Source of the DNA: Megaustenia siamemsis
Taxonomy: Eukaryota > Mollusca > Gastropoda > Stylommatophora > Ariophantidae
NCBI GenBank assembly: GCA_032433765.1
Contig: JAVIAB010000047.1
Coordinates: 12,857,107 to 12,921,106, forward strand
Length of the DNA: 64,000 nt
Direction of reading: 5' to 3'
The notes under the pieces were generated by a model, which had not been told where the DNA came from, did not search any database, and saw only the letters and a list, made by a program, of their open reading frames with translations. Each line of letters begins with the position of its first letter. The stretch's first letter is position 1. Position numbers and translations under genes: made by a program. Below are positions 42,201 through 49,777 of this stretch, in pieces.

Positions 42201-44948
42201 AGTATCACAGTAAGTTACAACCCCACTACTGGCTCACAACAAGTATCACAGTAAGTTACAACCCACTACTGGCTCCCTACAAATATCACAATAAGTTACA
42301 ACCCACTACTGGCTCCCTACAAATATCACAATAAGTTACAACCCACTACTGGCTCCCTAAAATATCACAGTAAGTTACAACCCACTACTGGCTCCCTACA
42401 AGTATCACAATAAGTTACAACCCAGTACTGGCTCTCTACAAGTATCACAATAAGTTACAACCCACTACTGGCTCCCTAAAATATCACAGTAATTTACAAC
42501 CCACTACTGGCTCCCTACAAATATCACAATAAGTTACAACCCACTACTGGCTCCCTACAAGTATCACAATAAGTTACAACCCAGTACTGGCTCCCTACAA
42601 GTATCACAATAAGTTACAACCCACTACTGGCTCCCTAAAATATCACAATAAGTTACAACCCACTACTGGCTCCCTACAAGTATCACAGTCAGTTACAACC
42701 CACTAATGGCTCCCGAAAAGTATCACAGTAAGTTACAACCCACTACTGGCTCCCTACAAGTATCACAGTAAGTTACAACCCACTACTGGCTCCCTACAAA
42801 TATCACAGTAAGTTACAACCCACTACTGGCTCCCTACAAATATACAATAAGTTACAACCCACTACTGGCTCCCTACAAATATTACAGTAAGTTACAACCC
42901 ACTACTGGCTCCCTACGAGTATCACAGTAAGTTACAACCCAGTACTGGCTCCCTACAAGTATCACAGTCAGTTACAACCCACTAATGGCTCCCGAAAAGT
43001 ATCACAGTAAGTTACAACCCACTACTGGCTCCCTACAAGTATCACAGTAAGTTACAACCCACTACTGGCTCCCTACAAGTATCACAGTAAGTTACAACCC
43101 ACTACTGGCTCCCTACAAGTATCACAGTAAGTTACAACCCACTACTGGCTCCCTACAAGTATCACAGTAAGTTACAACCCACTACTGGCTCCCTACAAGT
43201 ATCACAATAAGTTACAACCCAGTACTGGCTCCCTACAAGTATCACAATAAGTTACAACCCACTACTGGCTCCCTACAAATATTACAGTAAGTTACAACCC
43301 ACTACTGGCTCCCTACGAGTATCACAGTAAGTTACAACCCAGTACTGGCTCCCTACAAGTATCACAGTCAGTTACAACCCACTAATGGCTCCCGAAAAGT
43401 ATCACAGTAAGTTACAACCCACTACTGGCTCCCTACAAGTATCACAGTAAGTTACAACCCACTACTGGCTCCCTACAAGTATCACAGTAAGTTACAACCC
43501 ACTACTGGCTCCCTACAAGTATCACAGTAAGTTACAACCCACTACTGGCTCCCTACAAGTATCACAGTAAGTTACAACCCACTACTGGCTCCCTACAAGT
43601 ATCACAATAAGTTACAACCCAGTACTGGCTCCCTACAAGTATCACAATAAGTTACAACCCACTACTGGCTCCCTAAAATATCACAGTAATTTACAACTCA
43701 CTACTGGCTCCCTACAAGTATCACAATAAGTTACAACCCACTACTGGCTCCCTACAAGTATCACAATAAGTTACAACCCACTACTGGATCCCTACAAGTA
43801 TCACAGTAAGTTATAACCCACTAATGGTTCCCTACAAGTATAACAGTAAGTTACAACCCACTACTGGCTCCCTACAAGTATCACAGTCAGTTACAACCCA
43901 CTAATGGCTCCCGAAAAGTATCACAGTAAGTTACAACCCACTACTGGCTCCCTACAAGTATCACAGTAAGTTACAACCCCACTAGTAATAGTAATAGTAA
44001 TAGCCTCAGTCTGAATAGTAAGAAAACAGAAGTAATGGTCATATCGAAGAAACAACCATCACCAGCATGCCGCATAAAAATAAACAGGACAAATCTGAAA
44101 CAAGTGCAGCGCATCAAATAATTGGGCACAATAATTACATCAGATGGAAGATGCAACACAGAAATAAAAAACAGAATAGCTCAGGCCAAAATAGCATTTA
44201 AGAAAATGAAAAATATCTTATGCAACAAATCTATGTCAATATAAATGAGAAAGAGAGTTCATCAGTGCTATATAGAACCAATTCTGACCTATGGAAGCAA
44301 ATCATAGACAGTAGACAAACAAATGAAAAGACGATTAGAGGCCACAGAGATGGGATTTCTCAGAAGAATGTTGAAAGTTCCCCGGACAGATAAAAAGACC
44401 AATGAGGAAGTTCTCAAAGAGGCCAACACAAAAAGGGAGCTCCTAAAAAACATCAGAAAGAAACAATCAACATTTTTCGGGCACATTATGAGAAGAGGAA
44501 AGTTGGAATACTTGGTTACAACTGGCAAAATAAAAGGAAAGAGAGATCGCAGACAACAAAGAGAGAAAATACAGGATAGCTTGGTGTCATGGCATGGAAA
44601 ACAGTCAACAACAGAACTGATACGATGCACTGTAGATAGAAGATTGTGGAAGGACATGATCGCCTTACGTCAACCGGTATGGCACATGATGATCTCATTA
44701 TTCATCCGGTCAAATGATTCTTTCAATTACTGAACCAAAAGAATGTTACAGCACAGTAAAAAAAATATCCGTACACTTACCATTTGTCCCTGTTTTGCCA
44801 TTTTTTTAATGTCTGCAATGACTTTCTTTTCTTGCTGCTCCATTTTCTGTCTCTCTCTGTCAAGATCTCGCATTGCTTTATTGAGTGCTCTCTGATTTTG
44901 TCGAAGCATCTCCTCTGGTGTCTTTTTGCGACCAAACAGAAACTCCAT
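27124..44948 (-). CDS. CHMP2A: CHMP2A, charged multivesicular body protein 2a (ESCRT-III subunit), five coding exons
   Basis: ESCRT-III subunit that polymerises on membranes and recruits the ATPase VPS4 for multivesicular body sorting, cytokinetic abscission and membrane repair (family knowledge). The joined exons give about 219 residues; human CHMP2A has 222. Visible: the basic N-terminus MEFLFGRKKTPEEMLRQNQR, the core helices with VRTRRYVKKF and NNTMAQAMKGVTKAM, the acidic stretch DEDDEEE, then VLDELGL, and a C-terminal MIM1-type motif DLEARLDNLRR. The start is the first Met of the family N-terminus. Introns are about 7.3, 0.5, 4.7 and 4.6 kb and are filled with LINEs, SINEs and minisatellites. 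One base is missing near 27189: the literal reading leaves frame after ...KAPK and stops after KPLRWQMQ... and ten further residues, losing the MIM1 motif. This could be a sequence error, an allele or real damage. The identity is secure; intactness is not. Confidence 0.95.
27283..27551 (+). mobile_element. S1 SINE in CHMP2A intron 4, with 9-bp target duplication
   Basis: S1 head, body and tail as at 9109; the first 30 bases carry a small internal duplication (GAGAGTTTGGGAGTCG). GAGAGTTTG flanks at 27274-27282 and 27552-27560. It lies about 40 bases before the exon 5 acceptor, antisense to the gene. Confidence 0.85.
27640..28140 (-). pseudogene. Duplicate segment (27640-27775) and LINE-J C-terminal fragment
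   Basis: 27640-27775 is the inverted partner of 24245-24400. From 27775 the minus strand reads SILQGTVKGGRRRGRHSKRW, ENSIKNGQTSI and VVPQ: the C-terminal end of an endonuclease-type LINE. Family assignment rests on the KGGRRRGR-RW motif. 5' truncated. Confidence 0.6.
28174..30056 (-). mobile_element. LINE-A, longest copy, in CHMP2A intron 4, with 12-bp target duplication
   Basis: Non-LTR retrotransposon, 5' truncated. GTTGAAGCTACT flanks at 28162-28173 and 30057-30068. The 3' tail is a (GAA)-rich run. It contains the RT frame at 29077-29982 and C-terminal pieces down to 28512. It lies in the same orientation as CHMP2A. Confidence 0.93.
29077..29982 (-). pseudogene. LINE-A reverse transcriptase, 301 open codons, truncated
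   Basis: Would copy LINE RNA into DNA at the target site. Reading from the N-terminus: a basic region (FKERVKILIKEAKQKNWTEF), RT motif KAPGIDNIPIEIIAA at about residue 128, VPIWKKKGSNRDCNQFRGIS (residue 171 on), KLYAKIFEKRL, FIDQEKTFDRVNREQ (first catalytic Asp, near 258) and a stop after RLRTTAG. The GVRQGC and FADD motifs fall beyond, in another frame (near 29050-28930), where FADD is damaged. The endonuclease domain is absent through 5' truncation. Not functional as it stands. Confidence 0.9.
30120..30800 (-). pseudogene. LINE-C fragments
   Basis: 30214-30417 reads LSIIKRRRCAYVCHEMRRDS and KALKWETETKR on the minus strand. 30605-30690 repeats the LINE-C 3' end (CTATTGACCTTTCGAGCCGT, GGGCGTAGACCAAGATACAC). 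The two pieces are out of order, so two insertions or a rearrangement. Confidence 0.7.
30935..31512. repeat. Minisatellite, 94-bp unit, 6 copies, derived from SINE S7
   Basis: Unit: GTGGGGGTAGATCTGCTTAA ... GACAGAGGCCATTTTGGCCT ... CTAACTGCCAAGGGTTATTT AACCTCCT. Copies start 94 bases apart (31041, 31135, 31229...). The unit and the flanks match the body of S7 at 38640-38770. Confidence 0.92.
31545..31712. repeat. Minisatellite, 41-bp unit, 4 copies, derived from SINE S5
   Basis: Unit GCTACACTGAAGTCAGATGT then GTTGGGCCGGATGGCTCAAA T. The S5 3' region reads GCTGAAGTCTGATGTGTTGG then GCCGAAAGGC, so one SINE segment has been amplified. Confidence 0.88.
31880..31941 (-). CDS. CHMP2A: CHMP2A coding exon 4 (62 bp)
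   Basis: A small exon that completes the split Ser codon and reads DAIVAQVLDELGLQLADEMS, then gives one base of a Gly codon. The acceptor is CCTGAATTTCAG and the donor G|GTGAGTA. It aligns with the SDAVVSQVLDELGL segment of the human protein, which is why so short an exon can be called. Confidence 0.92.
32105..32690. pseudogene. Two LINE-D fragments in opposite orientation
   Basis: 32105-32500 is minus: tail CATCATCATCAAG, then AKAKRELISNIGKKQSSFFG and YGCESWTIGQQTRKSLESVK. 32515-32690 is plus: the C-terminal end (NNCRDRKLWRDMITYARR), tail GATGATATA. They abut with a short AT-rich joint. Confidence 0.85.
32700..33150. other. No gene recognised (CHMP2A intron 3)
   Basis: AT-rich, no repeat identified. 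Confidence 0.4.
33155..33775 (-). pseudogene. LINE-C C-terminal region, largest copy
   Basis: 154 open codons on the minus strand: MLMKRRKLWKSKLIST, LSTLTYACESWKTT, NKCLRKILGIAWNEFKTNEE, RRWLYVGHVMRRDNNRIAKQ, RERGRPRETLRRTLMREARA. This is the domain after RT in endonuclease-type LINEs. The 3' end is GAGCCGTAGCCGGCCCGTAG and a (GATA)-type tail at 33155-33165. Confidence 0.9.
33885..34225 (+). mobile_element. LINE-F 3' end (GATA-tailed), best copy of this subfamily
   Basis: MYTKFKNGTSTTCTCGQAPQ, TAEHILQDCTERSRLRKIHW and PIDTILQTKLYGSPQELQKT run in one frame to a stop near 34199, followed by AGATAGATAGATGG. The Cys and His spacing is the usual C-terminus after RNase H. Confidence 0.85.
34290..34440 (-). 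mobile_element. S8 SINE, tRNA-headed relative of S1
   Basis: On the minus strand: TTGGCTGAGTGGTTAGTGCA (A-box), GTCAGGTTCAATCCC (B-box), then GGGTTTTCCCAGCC and GTTTCTGGGAAATAC, the same order as S1. Confidence 0.7.
34440..34930. other. No gene recognised (CHMP2A intron 3)
   Basis: A-rich non-coding sequence. No repeat shared with the rest of the window. Confidence 0.4.
34943..35280. mobile_element. R1 retroposon, second copy, with 12-bp target duplication
   Basis: ATACATTCATAG at 34931-34942 and 35281-35292. The interior is collinear with 3225-3553 (GCACACAGTGAGCCGTG, CTATGATGGGGACTGCAACT, TATGGATTTTAATTCATTTG, CCGGAGCC). Confidence 0.85.
35340..36010. pseudogene. LINE-B copy (minus) joined to a plus-strand LINE end
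   Basis: 35345-35850 is LINE-B on the minus strand: IGWKEKKTNDEVLKQLKMKR and LGHVKRHNSLLKVILEGKIQ. 35855-36010 is plus: FFGHVIKRRKTEKSCDKRK and a GATGATGATG tail. The joint falls at a G-run near 35850. Confidence 0.8.
36245..36480 (-). mobile_element. S5 SINE copy (CHMP2A intron 3)
   Basis: Plus strand: CAAGATATCTGACTTCGGCA, TTCCCTCTTTGATCCCTACT, GGTCTGGATGGTTCTGG: the S5 reverse complement. It ends about 140 bases before exon 3 on the plus strand. Confidence 0.75.
36618..36748 (-). CDS. CHMP2A: CHMP2A coding exon 3
   Basis: 131 bases: 43 codons from LKLPQIQKIMMEFEKQ to the acidic GDEDDEEE, plus two bases (AG) of a split serine codon. The acceptor is ATTTTCAG and the donor AG|GTTGAG. The start joins exon 2 in frame. 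Confidence 0.93.
36953..37100 (-). repeat. R3 repeat (CHMP2A intron 2)
   Basis: CTATCTATTGTCCTTTCGAG, CCGAAGACGGCACATAGGGC, GTGCCAAAATGGCACATATT. Same as 9550-9680 with few changes. Confidence 0.7.
37279..37458 (-). CDS. CHMP2A: CHMP2A coding exon 2
   Basis: 60 codons, DAVKIMAKDLVR to ...TMNKQ, in phase 0 at both ends. The acceptor reads TTTTCCCTTCAG and the donor GTAAAC. It carries core helices 2 and 3, including RANIQAVSLK, and matches vertebrate CHMP2A nearly residue for residue. Confidence 0.95.
37527..37845 (+). mobile_element. S4 SINE, best head (CHMP2A intron 1 and exon 2 edge)
   Basis: Head GGGACTGGTTGGTCTCGAGG then GTTGTGGGTTTAAATTCCGG (B-box). The body is collinear with 17765-18045. 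It starts about 70 bases 5' (sense) of the exon 2 acceptor, antisense to CHMP2A. Confidence 0.8.
37985..38410 (+). pseudogene. LINE-I C-terminal region
   Basis: YGCETWRTTKMT, WQDKITNIELWKCASQIS, RRWHWIGHTLKKPIESIIQH, NPQGKRQRPKYSWKRQMEAE and WKVFVEDLCST, with internal stops, ending in GAAGAAGAAGAGG. An endonuclease-type LINE C-terminus, antisense in CHMP2A intron 1. Confidence 0.85.
38560..38935 (-). mobile_element. S7 SINE, tRNA-headed
   Basis: On the minus strand: GGTTGGATGGTCTAGAGGCA (A-box), CTCCTGAGTTCGAATCTTGC (B-box), a body with AGGTCCTATGTGC and a GGCCGAAATGG-type end. Its body is the source of the 94-bp array at 30935. Confidence 0.75.
38940..39720. other. No gene recognised (CHMP2A intron 1)
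   Basis: No dispersed or tandem repeat found. Confidence 0.45.
39725..40085 (+). mobile_element. S5 SINE with head, directly before the 40-bp array
   Basis: Head CCAGTGGCTGAGTGATTAGT and CCAGACTCAACTCCC, then the S5 body (CCAGATCCTACTACACCTCT, GAACCAGTCTAGTCTGGCCA). It ends TTTGGCTGAAGGGTACAAAT at 40072-40091 and runs without a break into the array's first unit. Confidence 0.7.
40086..43985. repeat. Minisatellite, 40-bp unit, about 97 copies, in CHMP2A intron 1
   Basis: Unit GTATCACAGTAAGTTACAAC then CCACTACTGGCTCCCTACAA; variants include CACAATAAG, CTCACAACAAG, CCCGAAAAG and GTAATTTAC. Variant order repeats every 956-957 bases (CTCACAACAAGTATC at 40321, 41277 and 42234). Further right a 400-base block repeats (CTACGAGTATCAC near 42915 and 43315). 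LINE-D follows directly. Confidence 0.97.
43985..44700 (+). pseudogene. LINE-D C-terminal region in CHMP2A intron 1
   Basis: LNSKKTEVMVISKK, LGTIITSDGRCNTEIKNRI, MKRRLEATEMGFLRRMLKVP, IRKKQSTFFGHIMRRGKLEY, GKIKGKRDRRQQREKIQD, with three stops in the first part. GAT-type tail at 44685-44695. Antisense to CHMP2A, ending about 80 bases before exon 1. Confidence 0.9.
44781..44948 (-). CDS. CHMP2A: CHMP2A coding exon 1
   Basis: 56 codons from the start Met to ...KQGQM, followed on the sense strand by the donor GTAAGTG (phase 0). The lysine-rich first helix, which inserts in membranes in this family, is complete. On the sense strand a possible acceptor ends at 44969 (TAACTAG), which would make 44949-44968 the end of a 5' UTR exon. 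Confidence 0.95.
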
Positions 44949-45019
44949 GATGGTTGTAGAGAGAGGGACTAGTTACAATGAGAAATTTTTGAGGCTTATA
45001 ACCTGCAACATCATTTACA

Positions 45020-46005
45020 ACACAAGACATTTAGTGTTGTATTGCTGAGAAAAATGTAACCAGAAAAAATTTGTGTTGTATAGTGTTGAGAAAAATGTAA
45101 CCAGAAAAATTTAGTGTTGTATAGTGTTGAGAAAAATGTAACCAGAAAAAATTAGTGTTGTATAGTGTTGAGAAAAATGTAACCAGAAAAAATTAGTGTT
45201 GTATAGTGTTGAGAAAAATGTAACCAGAAAAAATTAGTGTTGTATAGTGTTGAGAAAATGTAACCAGAAAAAATTAGTGTTGTATAGTGTTGAGAAAAAT
45301 GTAACCAGAAAAAATTAGTGTTGTATAGTGTTGAGAAAAATGTAACCAGAAAAAATTAGTGTTGTATAGTGTTGAGAAAAATGTAACCAGAAAAAATTAG
45401 TGTTGTATAGTGTTAAGAAAAATGTAACCAGAAAAAATTAGTGTTGTATAGTGTTGAGAAAAATGTAACCAGAAAAAATTAGTGTTGTATAGTGTTAAGA
45501 AAAATGTAACCAGAAAAAATTAGTGTTGTATAGTGTTGAGAAAAATGTAACCAGAAAAAATTAGTGTTGTATAGTGTTGAGAAAATGTAACCAGAAAAAA
45601 TTTAGTGTTGTATAGTGTTAAGAAAAATGTAACCAGAAAAAATTAGTGTTGTATAGTGTTGAGAAAAATGTAACCAGAAAAAATTTAGTGTTGTATAGTG
45701 TTGAGAAAAATGTAACCAGAAAAAATTAGTGTTGTATAGTGTTGAGAAAAATGTAACCAGAAAAAATTAGTGTTGTATAGTGTTGAGAAAAATGTAACCA
45801 GAAAAATTTAGTGTTGTATAGTGTTGAGAAAAATGTAACCAGAAAAATTTAGTGTTGTATAGTGTTGAGAAAATGTAACCAGAAAAATTTAGTGTTGTAT
45901 AGTGTTGAGAAAAATGTAACCAGAAAAAATTAGTGTTGTATAGTGTTGAGAAAAATGTAACCAGAAAAAATTAGTGTTGTATAGTGTTGAGAAAATGTAA
46001 CCAGA
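45020..46005. repeat. Minisatellite, 41-bp unit, about 24 copies, 5' of CHMP2A
   Basis: Unit TTAGTGTTGTATAGTGTTGA then GAAAAATGTAACCAGAAAAA A. Variants differ in A-run length or TTAAG for TTGAG. It begins about 70 bases 5' of the CHMP2A start codon, within its presumed 5' UTR intron or promoter. Confidence 0.96.
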
Positions 46006-46034
46006 AAAAAAAAGAAAGAGATGATGAATTCAGA

Positions 46035-46340
46035 AACAATTCTTGTTCTTCTTCATTTGCTTTTCAGCATCAGGGGAGATATAATTTACTATCTTTTGCT
46101 CTTTGCTGCTGTTAAGTTTCCTAGTGTTTCTAATATTCCATCAATTTATTTTTTTGTGGTCAGCCAATTAGTCTCATGTTCTTGCACAGCTTATTAAAAG
46201 CTTGTTGTGATTTCTGATCTTATCTTTCAAGCTGTCTCCTGTCATTCGTTTAATACATTTAATTTCAGTGACGGCTATTTTTCTTACTTTTCTTGAGAAT
46301 AGCGCACAGGTCTAGTCTTGGCAGCACACCTGGAACAATT
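46035..46340 (-). pseudogene. LINE-A 3' end fragment
   Basis: TTCTTCTTCATTTGC tail then CAGCATCAGGGGAGATATAA, as at 28180-28230, with a deletion, ending near ACAGGTCTAGTCTTGGCAGC. Confidence 0.85.
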
Positions 46341-46759
46341 GTTTTAACTCTTTCTGTACGGAAGATTTTTATCGACGCAATGGAAGAGATTTCAGAGACA
46401 AAATTTTCCATGGTTTTAAGAATCAATCTACATATTTATATTTATCTAACATATAACATATTATATATGAATTTTTAGATAATTGAACAAGGTATTAGAT
46501 TTCACCAATATCAAGATGATACAAGACATGTAAAAAGAATATGGTTTGATGACGTTCACACTAATCAAATTTGAGCGTGGCGCATTATGCGATGAAACGC
46601 ACACTGCCGAAATCGGCATGGCGCACAGTGAGGTGAAACGTACAGAAAGAGTTAAATAAACCATGCATTCTACCAATCATCATGTACAGTGCCAGTTGGC
46701 ACAGGTGATAATAGTGCTCCAAAGTTTCCTATCTCTTACAACTGTTTATCAATTCTGTT

Positions 46760-47035
46760 TTTAAAAGTAAAAAAAAGTAAAGTGCCCCCGTCACGCCAAG
46801 TGGCGTATAGGGAATATGGTGTTAGTGACCATACATTTTACAGACCTTCGGCACATGATTTTTGGGGTAATGTGGTCGGTATTATGCCTGTGCAGCTTTA
46901 CTTTCCCAGAAAAAAATCAGGTACCCATTAAAGGCTGGGTGAACAGGTAGCCATCGGTTGGGATCGAACCTGACCTCTTGTCCTTTGTAGTCCAGTTCAC
47001 TAACCACTGAGCTATAGTGGCTCCCCAATTCTGTT
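46760..47035 (-). mobile_element. S1 SINE inserted in LINE-D, 10-bp target duplication
   Basis: CAATTCTGTT is at 46750-46759 and 47036-47045. The SINE head is on the right (AGCTATAGTGGCTCCC reversed) and the tail AGTAAAAAAAAGTAAAG on the left. Confidence 0.88.
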
Positions 47036-47084
47036 ATTAACCTCCTACAAAACTATACTCTTAAGCTGTCTTGTATCTCTTCTC

Positions 47085-47285
47085 TCAGTTTCCTTCTATC
47101 TCTTCTCTCTGTTTCCTTCTATCTCTTCTCTCTGTTTCCTTCTATCTCTCCTCTGTTTCCTTCTATCTCTCCTCTATTTCCTTTTTATCTCTTCTCTCTG
47201 TTTCCTTCTATCTCTCCTCTGTTTCCTTCTATCTCTCCTCTGTTTCCTTTTTATCTCTTCTCTCTATTTGCTTCTATCTGTTCTT
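47085..47285. repeat. CT-rich minisatellite within LINE-D
   Basis: Units of about 20-23 bases built on CTCTGTTTCCTTCTATCTCT. The unit is the LINE-D sequence that reads CTTTGCTTCCCTCTATCTCT in unexpanded copies. Confidence 0.88.
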
Positions 47286-47289
47286 CTAT

Positions 47290-47505
47290 TAAAGAGTGGG
47301 TGGCCAAATGAATAACTTGTACTTGAAACCAGGAGAACATGGGCCCTAATCAAGTTTTTTCTATCAGGGGTAAAATAAAAAGTCCGACCGGAACACCTTG
47401 TGGCGACAGCATTGGACAGGCATTCTTTACTCTCTCTGGTCCTATGAGTCCCTCCAGCAGACCTCAGAAATGGGATAATGCTATAAAGATTGTTTCTTAT
47501 TCCCC
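47290..47505 (+). mobile_element. S6 SINE copy
   Basis: GAGTGGGTGGCCAAATG head, AAAGTCCGACCGGAACACCT, TTGTGGCGACAGC and AATGGGATAATGCTATAAAG match 2165-2380. Confidence 0.7.
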
Positions 47506-47849
47506 CAATTTCTCCTGTTATCACAATATGTTCCAGCTGTTCCCTTCTCATAACATAGTCATAGATTGATTGATTCCGCCTGATCCAATCAATAGAAACA
47601 TTTTTTAAATAAAATGATTAAGATATCTCATAAGATTAGAGCCTAATCAATTGCAATGGAGTACCCATAACAGCTGATGAAATGGATGAGGAAGTTTCAG
47701 AGTTAGATGGCTAGATTGTATCACAAATATCCGGCAATAGCATGGGAGAAAAGTGGCCAGTGCAAACAAAACTTGGCTCATATTTGAAGGCTGGACATGA
47801 TAGGACAAGATACGACCCAAAAAAAAAAAAATATATTTACTTCACAGTA

Positions 47850-47940
47850 TACATCATTCACTTAAACAGACAACTGCCTTCATAAGAGAGTCTGGAGTTC
47901 TAGTCTGAATGAGCCATGATCACAGAAGAAGAAGAAGATA
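47850..47940 (+). mobile_element. LINE-F 3' end (GAA-tailed subfamily), 90 bp
   Basis: TTCACTTAAACAGACAACTG, CCTTCATAAGAGAGTCTGGA, GTTCTAGTCTGAATG and an AGAAGAAGAAGA tail: the reverse of 51212-51290. Confidence 0.75.
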
Positions 47941-47944
47941 CATC

Positions 47945-48940
47945 TTTTATTACATCATTCCTTTCTTCTAACTCTAGCCTGAACTAACCAACTTGATCTT
48001 ACTATCACAATTGCATATATGTTGACTTGAGTTAATAATGTTATATTCTATCTCATCATTTAAAAGAACAATTGAACATCACCAATGCCGTTTTCGTAGT
48101 CTAATTGAATTGTCACCAGAAAAATTGGGAAACATTTGTTATAAACTATTAGTAAACTCAAGCTAATGATGTATCTAATCAGCTGAATTCAGCACATCAG
48201 AGATTTGCGGATGATACTAAAAATGGAGTGGGGTGTGAGTAATCAGTGGGTGACTATTATATATAATTATAATTAAGTATCTTTCTTTATCATGGAGTAT
48301 ATAGGTTACTCTGTTGGCCAGTGATGAGACAAAACAAACAGTTCTTGAGTACAAACACTTTCAGTTCAGGTCTTGACGAGATTAATTATAATAAAGATTA
48401 ATGACTGTCTTTCATGATTTTCACACTAAAACTAAAGTATATACAATAATATAGTTATAGTGATTCATCGGCGGCATATAATATGATATATTATGTCTGA
48501 TAATGATATTAATTGATGATTGATTATTTGATTCATAGTTTGACTTCCTTGATAATGATATATATATCAGATATCAATTATTATATATGATTTATTCAGA
48601 TAATATTATATAGTAACAAATTTAATTTAAATTATTTTAATTTTTAATAATGTAATTACATTTAATAAATAATGAATAATTATAATGAATGAATTTTAAC
48701 AATTATTTGAATTATTTAATTATTATTAACAAAATTAATAAAAAAAATACTTGCATTAAACGTCAGGCTCTGTTACTATGTACACACTATATGTAAGCAT
48801 GAAGGTCCGGGCAATATAATCTTCTATGTGGTGTTTGAAAATGCAATAAAAAAACAACTCTTCACAATCTTGTAGACAGAAGCTGCTAGACTTTGTCAAC
48901 AACAACGTCTGATCACTGGCCTCTTGTCTAGAGCAGTTTT
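47945..48940. other. AT-rich stretch, no gene recognised
   Basis: Very AT-rich from 48480 to 48760. 48750-48940 is the candidate non-coding first exon region of CHMP2A; a possible donor (CAA|GTATTT on the minus strand) lies near 48750. Confidence 0.4.
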
Positions 48941-48944
48941 GTTG

Positions 48945-48964
48945 ACTTCCGTTACATGACGTCA
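48945..48964 (-). promoter_or_regulatory. Candidate promoter elements: CRE next to an ETS-type site
   Basis: A full palindromic CRE, TGACGTCA, is at 48957-48964, and ACGGAAGT (ETS/GABP type on the minus strand) at 48945-48952, five bases apart. This pairing is typical of housekeeping promoters. It lies 4 kb 5' of the CHMP2A start codon, outside recognised repeats, so a non-coding first exon downstream (about 48750-48940) spliced to an acceptor near 44969 is plausible. It could instead serve another gene. Confidence 0.4.
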
Positions 48965-49004
48965 TCATGACACAGGCAGTAGCCCCCAAAAGCCAACTTT
49001 AGAT

Positions 49005-49645
49005 ATCAAGTACCGAGCCTGCTGGCGTAGGTGATCATGTCTCCTCGCGCTTTCGATCTCGACAGTTATTTTTCATTTCTGTTGTTGACCTTCTGCCAAG
49101 CCGTTCGCTTAAGCTGTCTGGTATCTTTTCTCTTTGCTTCCCTCTATTTCTTCGTCCCTCAATTTTTCCAGTTGTTACAATATATTCCAGTTGTTCCCTT
49201 CTCATTACATGGCCAAAAATGATGATTGTTTCTTGCTAATATTGGAAATTAGCCCTCTTTTTGCTTTGGCCTCTTTCAGAACGTTTTCATTGCTCTTCTT
49301 AGCTGTCTATGGTATGGTCTTCTCAACATTCTTCTTTGAAACCACATTTCTACACCCTCCAGTGATTTTATTGTCTGTTGTCCTATTGCCCATGATTCAC
49401 ATCCATATATTAAGACTGATTTCATGTAACACTTAATAGCACTATTTATTGTTTCTATTGTCAAAAATGGATTGCACAGTATCTTCCTCTTTATTATTTT
49501 TTTTGAAAGCTGCCTTTCCCGAGCTATTCTGCATCTCACCTCTGTTGTATATCTACCATCTGAGGTTAACAAGTGTTATTATATATTTAAATTCATATGC
49601 CTGTTTTAATATTGTTCCACTTGTCTCTATTGTGCATTGCGGGCT
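49005..49645 (-). pseudogene. LINE-D copy
   Basis: CTGGCGTAGGTGATCATGTC at the 3' end, then TTCCAGTTGTTCCCTTCTCA. On the minus strand SVLIYGCESWAIGQQTIKSL and RCRIARERQLSKK. 5' end lost at about 49645. Confidence 0.85.
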
Positions 49646-49775
49646 AAAACTAAGAATGGCAAAATGTTATATCTTTTTAACATTCCTGTATGGTGCAGAA
49701 ACATGGACATTAGATAAGAAAACAGAAATTAAAATTGAAGCCTTTGAAATGTCGACTTATAATAAAAGAATATCA
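49645..49775 (+). pseudogene. LINE-B fragment, opposite to its neighbour
   Basis: LKLRMAKCYIFLTFLYGAET and WTLDKKTEIKIEAFEM on the plus strand. The minus LINE-B starts five bases later, so two inverted pieces abut. Confidence 0.75.
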
Positions 49776-49777
49776 TC

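Larger units (their letters stand above)
46675..47570 (-). pseudogene. LINE-D fragment broken by an S1 SINE, a CT-rich array and an S6 SINE
   Basis: LINE-D pieces: 46675-46759 (tail ATCATCATGTACAG, TTATCAATTCTG), 47036-47090 (CTTAAGCTGTCTTGTATCTC) and 47508-47570 (TTATCACAATATGTTCCAGC). The order is correct with insertions between. Confidence 0.8.

Noticed and set aside
44323..44733. Intact host gene of 136 codons
   Set aside because: It is the LINE-D C-terminus, repeated at several other sites in the window.
40086..46005. Long regular arrays that could look like CRISPR
   Set aside because: Units are contiguous without unique spacers, and the setting is an animal gene.
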